A stretch of 64,000 nt of DNA. Origin: Taeniopygia guttata (Eukaryota > Chordata > Aves > Passeriformes > Estrildidae). Under the pieces are notes generated by a model. The model had not been told where the DNA came from. It made no database searches and saw only the letters and a list, made by a program, of their open reading frames with translations. The position numbers and the translations under genes are program-made. Of this stretch, positions 1-13,400 are shown piece by piece. Each line of letters opens with the position of its first letter. The stretch's first letter is position 1. The stretch is from contig NC_133030.1 of assembly GCF_048771995.1 (NCBI RefSeq), positions 61,639,501-61,703,500 on the forward strand. The letters run 5' to 3'.

Positions 1-1292
1 GCATGTTCATGTATTCAGCTTGAGAATTGTCACATTATTTCCTTCATGTCCAATTTTTTTTTTATATTACATCAATCATAGTGGGTCTAAAATATTTCTT
101 TGTGGCAATTTTAGAAGACTTCCAGAAGCCTACATCAGTTCTACAAATATTGTGTATTTAACCTGGTAATGATAAAGAGAAATTTTAAAACTGTTTTTCA
201 GCTACTTGTGATTTTGTAGAGGAGTATGAAAGAGGAAACAAATGAGTGTTAACATATTTGTATTGCATTATAAGAATTATTTAAAATCTTATTCAGAATT
301 ACTGCCTTAATTGAATCCTCTTTCTTGTGTCCTTTTTAACATACCTTATGTATCTATTCCTCAGTACCTGTAAAATCTATTTTCATCATTGATTTTTAGG
401 GTATTTTGCTGTAGATTTCCATCACATTAGTTATTTTATCACAAACCAAATGAGGTGACTTGAATGGGTTCTCTTAGCAAGTCAGTGGTAGAGTCAGAAA
501 TTGCTAAAGCTGTTGAAGAAGAGATGAGGAAAAATCCTGGGAAAAATTGAAAAAGGTGCTGAGAGGTGTTTTATTTTTAAATAGTGGGAGACTTAAATGT
601 CAGGAAATACTTTTTCAAAAATTACCCCTCATTAATGAAATGTCATGAGGGACTGTTCTGAGATGTTGATGTAATCTAGGTAATAAATCTAATCTTTTTT
701 TTAGGTTATTCACTACTGACTGCTGCTTCCTTCACCTTCAGGATTTTTGCCTCCCCCCAAAAAAATACACACAATAAAAAAGAAAAGAAGGCATTTCTTT
801 ATTTTCAAGTTTTACTGCTGTGTACAACTGGGGAATAGTATTGTCATTCAAAAAGATATTATTTTCCAAGAATGGGATAATTATTTATTTTGTTTTGCAC
901 TTTTTAAAATCTGGATTAATTTTTAGTAACCATCTGCCTTCTGTTTTCTGTAAAGAACTGAGCTATAGTTCATGAGCTTCTCATCTTTCCCTGATGGCAT
1001 TTAACTGAGAATTCCAGTCCAAGGGTGCCCTCTCCTGATGCTGCAGCAGATGAATCTAAATAGCATGCAAGTTAGTTTGGTTAAAGTGATAAATTATTAA
1101 AGTTGCTTTGCTTGTCTCTGTTTTTGGGCAGGAAAAAAAAAATAAAGAACATTTCTCATACTACTCTTACAGTCAGACCTTTTTGGAATAAAGTTAATCT
1201 GCCAAAATATTTGGGACATTAGAGCGGGATTTTTGTCTCTGTGGCATAAATGTGTTTTAACTGACAGATTTTGTGGCTGATTTTGTTGTCAG
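1..1292 (+). other. WDHD1 intron (5' part outside the window)
   Basis: AT-rich intronic DNA ending in the acceptor AG at 1291-1292. I see no exon, repeat family or RNA gene. The codons that would precede exon NGRL (human residues before about 64) are not here, so the previous exon lies beyond the left edge. Confidence 0.7.
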
Positions 1293-1444
1293 AATGGAAG
1301 GCTGATCACAGCAGTGTCCAACAACACTGTCCAGATCCACACATTTCCTGAGGGAGCTCCAGATGGGATCCTCACTCGTTTCACCATGCCCGTCAACCAC
1401 GTCACCTTTAGTCCTGATGGCACCAAAGTTGCTGCTGGATCTGG
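1293..1444 (+). CDS. WDHD1: WDHD1 exon (about residues 64-114), WD40 propeller
   Basis: Reads in frame 0 from NGRLITAVSNN through VQIHTFPEG to KVAAGSG, matching human LVTAVSNNTIQVHTFPEG. It forms blades of the N-terminal WD40 propeller. It is bounded by AG at 1291 and the GT donor at 1445, and the last codon is split 2+1 with the next exon. Confidence 0.95.
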
Positions 1445-4400
1445 GTAATGTGTGAGGAAAAGCACTGCTCTCCTTCAAAATCTGGAAATTTCCTCACAGG
1501 CTGATGGTTATCAACGAGGTCATGAACCCACAAACCTCTGAGGGCTGGAAAATGCCTTCAAGGGGGTGGAGGGGAAGAAAGGAATGAAGGGGAGTTTAGG
1601 AAACAATGCTCTAGGAGATACTTGATCCACCAAGTAGTTTTATGTAGAAGTCTGGTGTTGTGAAATATTTTCTTTTCTTTAGGAGGCTTGAGTGTTTTCA
1701 GCTCTCAGTCTGAAGCACAAGTGTTCACCCTTATGGATGTCTCCTGTCATTGAGGAGACATTCAATTTTGTCACTGGGAGCTGAGGATGATGTCCCAGCT
1801 GCTCAGGATCATGGAGCTGCAGATGAATGTGCACATCTAAAAGTTAGATTGGTTCTGATTTGTGTGAGAGCTTTGAGTCATTCTCTGGCATAAGCATCAC
1901 TGATCTGCCAAATGATAACAGATGACACTTTCAAGACTTGCCTGAGGGGAATTTAATATGTAGTTTAGTTCTTTTAGTTCTTTTCTTAGGGCAGCACGTG
2001 TACTTTTACAGAATATTCTGTAGTCCTTTAACAGAGGAGGTAAAATAGCCAACAGGCAATGAGTTCTTTGTGGGGTTTTTTTGTGTATTTAAGGCTCAGG
2101 TGATTATTAATTGCATTTGGTGAACTGTTTGGGCAGTCATAGCTAATTCAAGCTGTCTGCTTGCCTCTCTTCTGGAATTTTGCTCCACAGGGGAGATGGC
2201 AGAGATCTGCTTCCTGACTTCTCTAAGTGTGAATTGAACCAGAAAAGCATTTTGGATGAGCATGCTGGACTGTGAACTCTGGCAGCAGCTCCACCAAAAC
2301 TGGGAGGCTGGGCAGTAACCACTGTAATCTCCAAATCTGACAGGGATCATGGCATTGGGCCCTCTGCCAGTGCTTGTTTCTGAGAGAACAGCTCTGCCCC
2401 AGGATCTGGCTTTGATTAGAGAGATTAGGCAGACAGCAAATTCTTTGCTGTTTCTAAAACTTTTATAACCCCCTAGAACTCCTGCAGCCTGACTGGGGCT
2501 CCCACAATTTTAGGAGAAAGAGCTCACAAGACTGTCAGGCCACCCCTCAGTGAGGTCTTTGTGTCATACTAAAGGAGAATGGTGAAAGCCATGAAGTGAA
2601 GGAGTGCAGCTGAGAAGAATTGCTTTTATTTGTCTCAGATTTCTCCATTTTTGCATGAAATCTTCAAACTTCAGTTGTATATAAATTTAACATCCAACTG
2701 GCTGCCAAAGTTACCATAAGCTACATGAAAAAGGTCAAAAGTAATAGTTAACCCTATAGAATTAGATCCTAAAATGAAATTTCTGAGGGTATTGCCATGA
2801 GGTTTGAGAGGGAGTGGTACTGGAAGTTTATCACAGCAGCTCTTTGTCTTAGGAGTTAGGACTGATATTTTGAGTTAAACTGCAGCAATGGCTGAAATTT
2901 TGGAAGAAGGAATGAAATTGTTAAAATTCTCTTATTGTATCTGATGCTCTAAATAGTCTTAAAAACACTGTTAAAAAGTCACACAAAATAAACTACTTGC
3001 ACCATATTTTTTTTTAAAGCTGCTTGGCTAAATAATTGTATTAATGAATATTGGTCCCACTCAGTAGATAATTCTTGTTAAATCATCAGCTCTCTGATAT
3101 CTGAGCAGAGATTTTTATTAGATCATGTAGAATATTATATTGAAGAGATATATGGTCTGTGTGTGCATAATATCTTCTTCAAAAAACAACCATATTTTAT
3201 GAATTTTGATGTAAGCAAAAATAATTTTCTGATAAAAACAGTCTGGCCTGACTCCTATTGTAACAAGCCTCAAGATTCTCATTTTCCATTACATCATATA
3301 GTGTTGAGAGCTGCAACTTCCCCAAAAGATATTTCATGCCTAATTTTTATTGCCATAAAAATATAGTTTGTCATTGTTAATACAAATATTAACAATTTTA
3401 TGTCATTGTAATCTGCAGTGACTTTATGATCAAAGTTGTGGAGGTGACTGATAGCAGCAAACAGAAAACATTCCGAGGACACGATGCTCCTGTTTTAAGC
3501 CTGTCTTTTGACCCCAAGGATGTTTACCTGGTAAAAAAAAAAAAAATTCTTATTTTCTTTCTGCTTTGAATCCCATTTTCCTTTGAGGAAATAAAATAAT
3601 TTTTTTTTAATCAGAAAACCAACCAGTGGCTGGGCAGATGAGACAATTTAATTTCATCTGACCTTGCTGGTGATGGAGTCTGTCACAACTTGTTGCATCC
3701 CAGGGGAACTCAGTCTTTGCTTTACTAATCAGTTACTGCCTGTGCTCTTCTGGAATCTAATGTAGAGGAGAAAAGGTGCCTGACTAAAGATATTTAATAT
3801 TAATTTTGAGTCTCTTTTGCAAATAAATAGCTCACTTGAAGTATGAGGGTTTGTAATTACAGCAGCTTGGAGCTGAGTACAATTATCAAGATGACAGCAT
3901 TGGAAAATTTTAAATCTTAAATTGGTTTAAACAGGGAGGCTTTCTTCTTAAAACTGCCTCTGTATCCTGTGTTTGTGGCATTGGTTATAGGGATTTTTCA
4001 ATTTTGTAGCATTAATTTCTCCATGTCTTTAATTATTAATTTGTTTACTCCATTCTCTCACCGAGGCCTCGGCGAGCTGTGACGGTTCTGTCAGAGTCTG
4101 GAACATTGCAGATCAGGTAAAGGCTGCTCTTTCCATGTGAAATCTTTCCTAAGCAAATCCAGGATTTCACAGACAGCAAGAAGAGCTGGACTGAAGTAAC
4201 CCTCCTGGAGTAGGATTTTCCTTTTGGGGATGAAATCTAGCTACACTTCACAGAATACTTCTGTCTGCTTTCTGGGAGAAGTTCCAAAAGCTGATTTTGA
4301 AGTGTTGCCTGGGTAGCTGTGTTTTGTTCTTCCTGTCTGTGAAATCCCTGATTCCTTCCGTTCATCTCTCCTAATTGGCCAACATAGTAAGTACCAAGGA

Positions 4401-7400
4401 CAAAATGAGGATAGCAACTGACATCAGGTTCCTCACTTCAGAATTTCAGGACTGAAGAATTTTGATTATAATAAGCAATTTATTAACTCTAGTAAACACA
4501 TTTAATCTCTGCTCTTAGAACTCTGAGGAACTTAAGAATTTCAGGTGAAGGCTTTAATAAAGCAATTTTGCATATGGATATGACATTAGTTTTGCTAAAT
4601 GCCACTGACTGGAATAAGAATCCCTGTGGAATTATTCCTGTAAGTACAGTTGAAAACATACCCCCCACACTTGGGGCTTGCTGCTTTTTTAAGACACAAG
4701 CATAATTGTGTGAAATCTCATCTTCCGGACTGACAGTGGCTGCCTTCTGGGGAAATTATATTGAGAATGTTCCAGGGTTGGGGGCAGTTTGATGCATGAA
4801 TCTGTGCTGTGATTTGAGATCACAGCCATTCATTCTTTATACAGCTGGGACCATATTCAGGCTGTGGTGTGTCACCTTGCTGCAGTTGATCTGGATTTGA
4901 CAAATGCTTTCTGGCTACATTTCTCTATAACCTAAGAATAGATGGGCTCATTTGTTCTGTACTTGGTTAAAAATACATGTTCTGTGATCTTATTTCTGTT
5001 ACAAGTAGTTTTATTGTCATTAAAATAGTTTCAGGGCTACATTGACAAATTATTTTTAAGGCAGTATGTACTGCTGTGTTTTCATGAAAGAGATTATTTC
5101 AGTTGGGACATATTTCTTCCTTTTGTTTTTTTTTTCCTCACCCATTTCCTTTAAGAATTTGTCCTAAGCAGCAGATTTTTGCTGAGCTAAAAAGCTTATT
5201 TTTTAAAATTTTGTTTTCAGACATGCACGACAAGCTGGCTGCTGCTGCAGAAATGTAATGATGTAATAAATGCTAAATCAATCTGCAGGCTTGCCTGGCA
5301 ACCTGGCACTGGCAAGGTAAGTGATATTCTTTTATCACATCTTAATCCTTCTTTTGCCTCTGAGTTCAATGGTAGAATTCAATCTGGGCAAGCCCAAATT
5401 GCACCTGCTGGGAATAAGGAAAATATTTGGGGTGAAGTTACCTTTTAGGAAACATAAAAAGCTGGAAATGGCTCCTTGTACTGAGTTCGGCAGGAGTCCA
5501 GCTGTCAGCCCTAACCAGCATTGAACAAGGTGTGCTGAATTGGAAGGAACATTGTACACGAGGGAAGCCATCAAATTGTTCACAACAGAGCATCAAAGGA
5601 GTCCTGTCCTTCTCTGCTTTGAGTAAACTTTGTCCTAGTCAGTAAATGTTTCCTCAGTAAGTTGCTCCATTTCTTTTCACCTGAAGATCAAAGTTGCAGC
5701 CAGGTGGGGTTGGTGTCTTTTCCCAGGTCACAGACATCAGGACAAGAGGAAATTACCTCAGTTTGCATCAGGGGAGGTTTAGGTTAGATATTAGGGAAAA
5801 TTTCTTCATCAAAAGAGCTGTCAGAGCTGGCACAGCTGCCCAGTGGCAGTGGTGGAGTGCCCATCCCTGGAAGGATTTAAAAGCTGTGTGGATGTGGCAC
5901 TTGGGGACACAGGTTAGTGGTGAAGACACTGTCAGGTTAATGGTTGGACTTAATGACCTTAGAGGGCTTTTCCAACCTGAGTGATTCCATGATTCTTCAA
6001 AATCCCTGGCTACTGTGATAGTGTTATATATCAATTTTCCATGGAAGAGTGAATGTCACCCTCAGTACAAATTGTTTCAATATCCATATTGGATAAAATC
6101 AAATACTTTCCATTTTTAGGCTAATTCTTCACACACACATGTATTCAAAATGTAAGCAGTTGTTTTGCTTCTCTTACAAAGCAATTTGTTAGAATCCTAA
6201 CAAAAATAAATCCTAAAGAAATAGCCAGCCACTAACATCAATGTAGTTTTATGGAAGATGAAATGAGCTGGTTTAGGAATCAGCTATTCAAATCAGATTT
6301 ATTGAGAAATGGTAACCTGATCAAAAGGAGTCTGGGGAGGGAGGGTAAAGAATCACCTAAGCCTTGTGCTCAGTGCATTGAAACTATGTGTGTATGTGTC
6401 ATGTTTTGATAAATAAGAACTTATAACCTTATGGTGCAGTTTTCTGACAGAAGGAAATGAAGATTACAGTTAAAAAAAAAAAAAAAAAAGCATGTTTTGC
6501 TCTGTAGCCTGTGGAAAGCATTAAAGAACCTTGTAATTTAAATTACTTCAGCTTGCTTTCTCAGTTGGCATGGCTGGGATGTTAGAGAGCTGTTAAATCC
6601 TGAGGCAGTCACATCTGTGAGTCTTCTGAATGGAGGAAATTGTGCTGCTTGAGTGTTCTGTTTGACAGGTAACTTGTTCTAAATGGTGTAATATTTTTCC
6701 TCTGAGCAGCTGCTGGCAGTTCCTGTAGATAAAGTTGTCGAACTGTTCAGAAGAGAGACCTGGGATAGTCAATTTGATCTATCAGATGCCTCCATCACAC
6801 AGGTAGGTGCAGAAACCAGGGGCTTGTTAAATACTCTGTAATTTAAATGTTATTCTGCTAGAAGTTGTCTTCTGCACAGTACCTCTCCTTGGCCCCCTTC
6901 TCTTGGTGATGATTGTTCACATTTTCTGTTTAATTTGTGATCCTGTTGATTTCTGTTGGAAGACAGGGCAGAGATGTTGGGTGGTGTCAAATACCTTCTT
7001 GTGGCTCTGATTCCCCTCTTTCATTTATAGTAACCCACCAGGTCTCTAAAGTCTCCTGGTGACTCACCCACTGCGGCTGAAGAACATCTGTTTTCACAAA
7101 TTGCTCTAAATACAGAACTTTTTAGAGAAAATATCAGGCGTATTATTTCCATGTGGAGCAGAGATGTTGGTTGTTCAATTTCTATTTTATTCACTTGAAA
7201 TTTAGTAGAGCTGAGTGTGCCACATTCTTTCTTTTGGCCTCACTATGTACTTGGGAATTTTTGGGTTGAAGAGAATCACCTTCTAGTGTTATTAAGATGC
7301 AGAACACACAGCCTTGGATTTTAATTTAGGGAACTGTATGAAGTTCAAAATAAATAAAGCAATGTTTAGTGCTGAGTTTGCAAAATACACTCTGCTTCTT

Positions 7401-10400
7401 TCTGCATGTCTAGAATTGGGTTTTGTTTGGCCTCATGGCGCTGTTTAATGACAGAAGATGCATATTCTGAAACAAAAATAGGTGTGCTGCCTTAAAGATT
7501 GTTTTTTTAAAGCAATCATTTTTGTAATAGTCTTTAAAGAAAAAGAGCTACATAACCCCAGCCCATGTACAGGAGGCTGAATATAGTCTGCTAAAGATGA
7601 TTCTTTTTTTTTTATTCTCCCAGAATATCTGTCTGTTTCAAGCTCCAGGACAGGAACACTGTGCATGCATTGATTAGTTTTTATTATCATTTGTTTCATT
7701 TTTCTCCTTAGCCCTTGAATGTTGTGGTCTGGTCTCCGTGTGGGAAGTTCCTGGCAGCTGGAAGTGTGGATGGGAATTTAGTGGTGTGGAATGTGGAAAC
7801 CCAGCAGTGCATAGAGAGGTATTCAGTGTTGTTCCATAAATCCCCAAGTTCATCTCTTTTTCTCAAAATAAAATTTTATTGTCTTTTCTGCAAAACTTTT
7901 TTGTGCAAATGTAGAACTCTTGCCTCTTGATGAGATTTACAAGGTTTTCTGGTTTAACCTGTCAGGCACCTTAGGGAAGGGACTTGGATGTGGATTTTGT
8001 TCAAATCCCTGAATCTTTCTTTCTGTGTATATCTATTATTATTTTTGAAACTGATGACTGATTAAAGGATAGCTTTGATGGAAACAAATTTTCCTCTCAT
8101 CCCAGACCCCAGTAACATGTTTTCTAGAGGGAGAGGGAAACACAGGCCCATCAGTCAGCCATTCTCACGTGTAGGCCAAAAAGGACAGATTGGCAAATTG
8201 CAATTTGGTTAATTAAAGTTCTTAAAAACCCCTAAATATCCCCCCACTTCAAATCAAAGGTATTATTAAATGAGAAGAAGAGAATTACCTGAATAATCTG
8301 TGTACGAAACATGATTGTAACTGCAATCTCTATAAGAATTATAGACAGATTATATAAATAATTAATGGAATTATTTTTGTCAGGATAAAGGGTGGGAAAG
8401 ATATAGGATTAGTTTACCAGTTTATTCAAGAGAAACAAATAATGTTCTTTCTATAACGGGATGGTTCTGGAATAAATGAGTGCTGAGGAGTTCCTTTGTC
8501 TTCTAAATGTGTATCAGGAAGCTGTTGTTTTAAGAATATGATTCTGCTTGATTTTTAAACCTTAAATTATTTTCTTAATAGAAAAGGAAGACTTGCTCTA
8601 TTTTTATAGCAGCTGTTTACTCTGAAGGTGACCTATTAATTATCTTACTGTGTGTAACATCATTTTCTTGTACTAAATAAAAATTACCACTTCTTGCAAT
8701 AACTCTTGGAGGGGAAAGTTTTGCCCTGAGGAGCTCACTAAAATCCATTATTTTCATATTCTTTTTAGGATGAAGCATGAGAAAAAATACTCAATTTGTG
8801 GACTGGCATGGCACCCTAAATATAAGCAAATTGCTTATACAGACAATGAAGGAAATCTGGGGCTGTTGGAAAATATTGGTGATGTAGAGAAGCCAAATGA
8901 CAAGGTGCTCTTGAATGACTTCTTGAATGAATATTGTTATTAAGATTCTGTGGAACACTCTGCTTTGTGCTTTACAAGTTCCCTCTTGTGTGTTAATTTG
9001 TTTCTTGAGTTCCATGTCCAAAGGAAGTTCTGTGCTGATGGCTGATCTGGTTGTAGGTTGCCAGTGCAGTGGCCAAAGACTACAACGATCTGTTTGATGG
9101 AGATGATGATGATTATTTAAATGGGGATATGATTGAACCACCTCTTTCCCCAAAAACTGGAGATAATGAGGATGATGCTGATGACCTTATGCAACCCCCA
9201 GGCCATATGAGACGGGCACTAATTGATGATGATGATGATGATAACTCACTAGGTACACAATAAACTGATTTTTCCAGAGCTCTTTTACTGGGATAATATT
9301 TTAGCATCCTCTCCTCAGATATATTCTGCTTTGTTTTTCCAGAGAAATCTTGTTTGTTTTAAATTTTTTAAACCTATATTCTGTCTTAATACTGTGTGTG
9401 AGAGACTTTTTTTTTTAACTTCTAGATATTGGGTTAATAAAAGCTAGTTCTGGTCTTCTTGAGAAGGAGGATGATGGTGATGATCAGCCTGGTGGCTTTT
9501 CAGCTTTGCCACCATCATCTACACAACAGCCTTTCTATGATGGGCCAATGCCAACCCCCAGGCAAAAGCCTTTCCAATCTGCCTCCACTCCTGTGCATCT
9601 GATGCATCGATTCATGGTAAGTCTGTGTGATTATTTAGATTTAGATGCTGGTTATGTAGATTTAAAGTATTCATTTTATATTTCATATTGTCCATTTCAT
9701 GTTGTGTTTTAATCTAATCCAGTATTTTTTAATACTTTACAGTGTGAAGCTAAGTAATAGAAAATGACTTTATTTTCATGCAAGGACTCCATAATGTTTT
9801 GGTTTACATTTCAGTTGCTTTAGAAATATATACTTTGCTTTAAGACAAAATCAAGCTATGCAGTTTGTACACATGCTACTCAATTCTAGCAAATCCGTTT
9901 AAAAATTCCTTTTAAGTCAGAACTGTGGATATTTTTGTGCTGTTAAGACTTGTATGTTGTACATTCACTATTTCTTTCTATCTGCAAGTTCTTTACACTT
10001 AATTTGGTAAGGAGAAAGATGGCTGAGCAGTGAGAGTGAAACTACTTTCTGCCTAATTCAGCTGTTTTAGGAACCACTATAGTAAACCAGGGTGACCCCA
10101 GATCCAGGGAAGAAATGATGATGTCTGGCTCCAGATCAGAAGGCTGAAGGATTTGCTATATTAACACTATACTATATCACATTAATATACTATTTAAAGA
10201 GACTCTATACTATTCTACACACTTACTTCTTACTTACCTGTCTAACTAACTACAAACTTGTGACTCTGTGCTGAGAGCCCGAGCCACAGCTGGATCCCAC
10301 TGGTCACTGACCCCAAACAACCTTCACCAGAATCCAGATAAAACAATTACAGCAGGCTGGTTTAGGGCAGTATATCTGATGGATTTAGCACATTTGGCTT

Positions 10401-13400
10401 GATGGGTTTTTTTGGGTGTTTGTGGTTCCTTTTGCCAGGTGTGGAATTCGGTTGGAATCATTCGCTGCTACAACGACGAGCAGGACAACGCCATAGACAT
10501 CGAGTTCCACGACACCTCTGTGCACCACGCCACTCACCTCCCCAACTCCCTGGGCCACACCATGGCTGACCTCTCCACTGAAGCCATTCTGCTGGCCTGT
10601 GAGAGTACAGAGGAACTTGGAAGGTGAGTCGTGGCCTTGCTTTGCAAAACCCATGACAGGGAGATGCTTTTAACTTGTGTCAAATATTTCGGCTTTTGTT
10701 ATCAGCTTCTATCGATTCTGAGCTTTTTTGCTTTTGATCATGCTTTTTATTTCTGGGTGTCTCGGTTTGAAAAGACAGGTGTCTGTTAAGGAAGGCAGGA
10801 GCCTCCCCTGAAATCAAAAATGCAAACCCCCTCCCTCTGAATTATTATAATTTTGAAATTAAAAGGCTCTCAGGAAAAGATATGGGAATAGGAATAACAG
10901 TTCTTGACTAGGAAAACTAAAAATACAAATGCAATAGCACAAACAAAAAAACATACCAAAACAAAACAACACTGCCAGAGTCAGAGCAGCCCTGGCAGGC
11001 TGTGGGTCAGGGAGGTGGCAGCAGCCCCATCCCAGGGTGGCTCAGCCCTCCTGCAGTGCCAGCTGTGCTTCTGCTGGAGCAGGATCCTGCACAATGGGGG
11101 AGTTTTCTTCTGGAGCTCCAGGGCTGGGGGAGATGGGCCTGGGCTCCTCTGGGAATGCAGTGGGAAGAAAGCTGCTCCTCTGGGAATGCAGTGGGAAGAA
11201 AGCTGCTCCTCTGGGAATGCAGTGGGAAGAAAGCTGCTCCTCTGGGAATGCAGGGGGAAGAAAGCTGCTCCTCTGGGAATGCAGTGGGAAGAAAGCTGCT
11301 CCTCTGGGAATGCAGTGGGAAGAAAGCTGCTCCTCTGGGAATGCAGGGGGCAAAGGCTGCTGTGCTGTTCCCAGGTCAGATTGTATCCAGGTAGGAATGT
11401 TTGGCTCCTCCCCTGGGCAGAGCATCTCCCCATGGGATGATGGAATTTTCTCAGCCATGCATGGACACTCTGGCCATGAACAGAAGATAATTAATAATTA
11501 ATGGCCCATGAACAGAAGAGGTCTCCTGGAGGGAGGATTGGCTGTGGAAGAGATAAAGAAAAAACTACCCAATGAACAGAAGATAACTGCCCCACCTCTA
11601 ACAGGTGGTAATTGAATACACACTCAGCTAAACCTGAGACAATGGGACCACTCTCGAGGAGGATTTTAGCTTCCACCTACTTGAAGACTTTGAGTATTGA
11701 AAAATGTAATTTGTTTCTTAAGAATTTCTTAATTCCTATTTAAAATGTATGTATACTGAAAACTTCACACAATACAGGCTTAAAGGAAATTGTAAACATG
11801 AACAACAATTTTTCAGTCTGCTCAGATCAAAGATCAGTCATAAAGGTTCAGCTATTTCTTTTCACACTGTTGCTAAGGAGATGTTTGGAGATACCCATAA
11901 GAATTTCAAGCTTGAGGAACACAAGTTTATGAAAACCATGGAAAGATTTAAGCAGCTGGGCCAGCTAAACTCTGTTCTTGCATTTAAGAACAATTTCAAC
12001 AGTATTTTATTGTTGGTTTCTGTGGAAATATCTTGAAGAGCTTTCTTCTTATTTTCACACATACAGTCTTGTGGTAAATTGAAAAACGTCCTTTAAAAGT
12101 ATTATTTATTACATATTGATTGTCTGATTTTGAAAGTGTCAATGTTTTTCTCAGTGGAAATGGGTAACCTCTCAAAAGGCATGATGTCTGTGGATTAGTC
12201 ATAGGCAGCATTCAATTATGAAGAACTGAAGTTTCTAATATTTTTTCCTTTTGAAAGATAGCATAATGTGACTGACTTCTAATGAGGGGTGATATTCAGA
12301 GTGCCAAGGAGGACATGTACCTGCTTCCATCTAAAAAATCTCCCCTCAGCCCTTTTGACTCTCTCTGCTTTAGAGACTTTAAATCTCCAGTGCTGGAGGT
12401 CAAGCTGCCTCTTCAGTTTTTGAATAATAAGAGCAACACCTTTACAAATGACCACTTGAAATTTGTAGTGCCACCTGTAGTTCCATCAGAGATCTCTGAC
12501 AAAAATTTATTATACTGGTGTATTTTCAGATATTGTATTTACTTCATGTTGAGGTGTTTGTTGATTCTTTGTCTCTGCCTTAGCAAGCTCCACTGCATCC
12601 ATTTTGGATCCTGGGATGCCAACAAGGAGTGGACTGTGGATATGCCAAAGGATGAAGAGATTGAGGCCATCTGTCTAGGCCAGGGCTGGGCTGCCTGTGC
12701 CACTACTGCCCTGCTGGTCCGTGTGTTCACAGTTGGAGGAGTCCAGAAAGAGATCTTCAGTCTCCCAGGCCCAGTGGTGTCCATGGCAGGACATGGAGAG
12801 CAGCTGATGGTTGTTTATCACAGAGGTAGTTTTCTCCCTTTTGTTTTTTGTTGAACTGAGATTGTTGTCAATCCTCGCCTCTCACTGGCTTCACACACTG
12901 GTTAATTTATTTGTAATCACCAGAGAGTGTGTTCTTCTTTTCTTCATGATGTTTGTGCTTCTCCTCTTCTGGGTGATGCTTTTACAAATACATCCATCAA
13001 AACCCACAGACCTGTGACTTCTGACAGCAGAGCCTGTCTTTGATATTGGGATGCTGAGATTAAACTGTAGGGAAGGGGAGAACTTTGCAGCAGTGAAATT
13101 AATTTATTAAATTTGGGTTTCAAATGTGCCCGAAGGAATTACTACAGGATATTAAGGAAGTTGTTGTTATGCACATCTCTTGTGTCCAAAAATCAAATAA
13201 TTGTGTATCTGACAGTGGTATCCATGGGTAACGCCGCATTAGAATTAATTTTTGAATCAAAACTTATTTAACCAAGTCTTCTAACACAGTCATTGTACAA
13301 CTTCTTCTTAGGTACTGGGTTTGATGGGGACCAGTGCCTTGGGGTACAGCTGATGGAGCTAGGAATGAAGAAAAGACAAATTTTGCATGGAGACCCACTT

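Noticed and set aside
464-550. Short frame MGSLSKSVVESEIAKAVEEE... in the first intron
   Set aside because: Only 28 codons, with no homologue recognised, and inside a WDHD1 intron; not enough to call a gene.
10904-11501. Five overlapping open frames of 130-178 codons on both strands
   Set aside because: All are generated by the 31-bp stop-free minisatellite inside the solo LTR.
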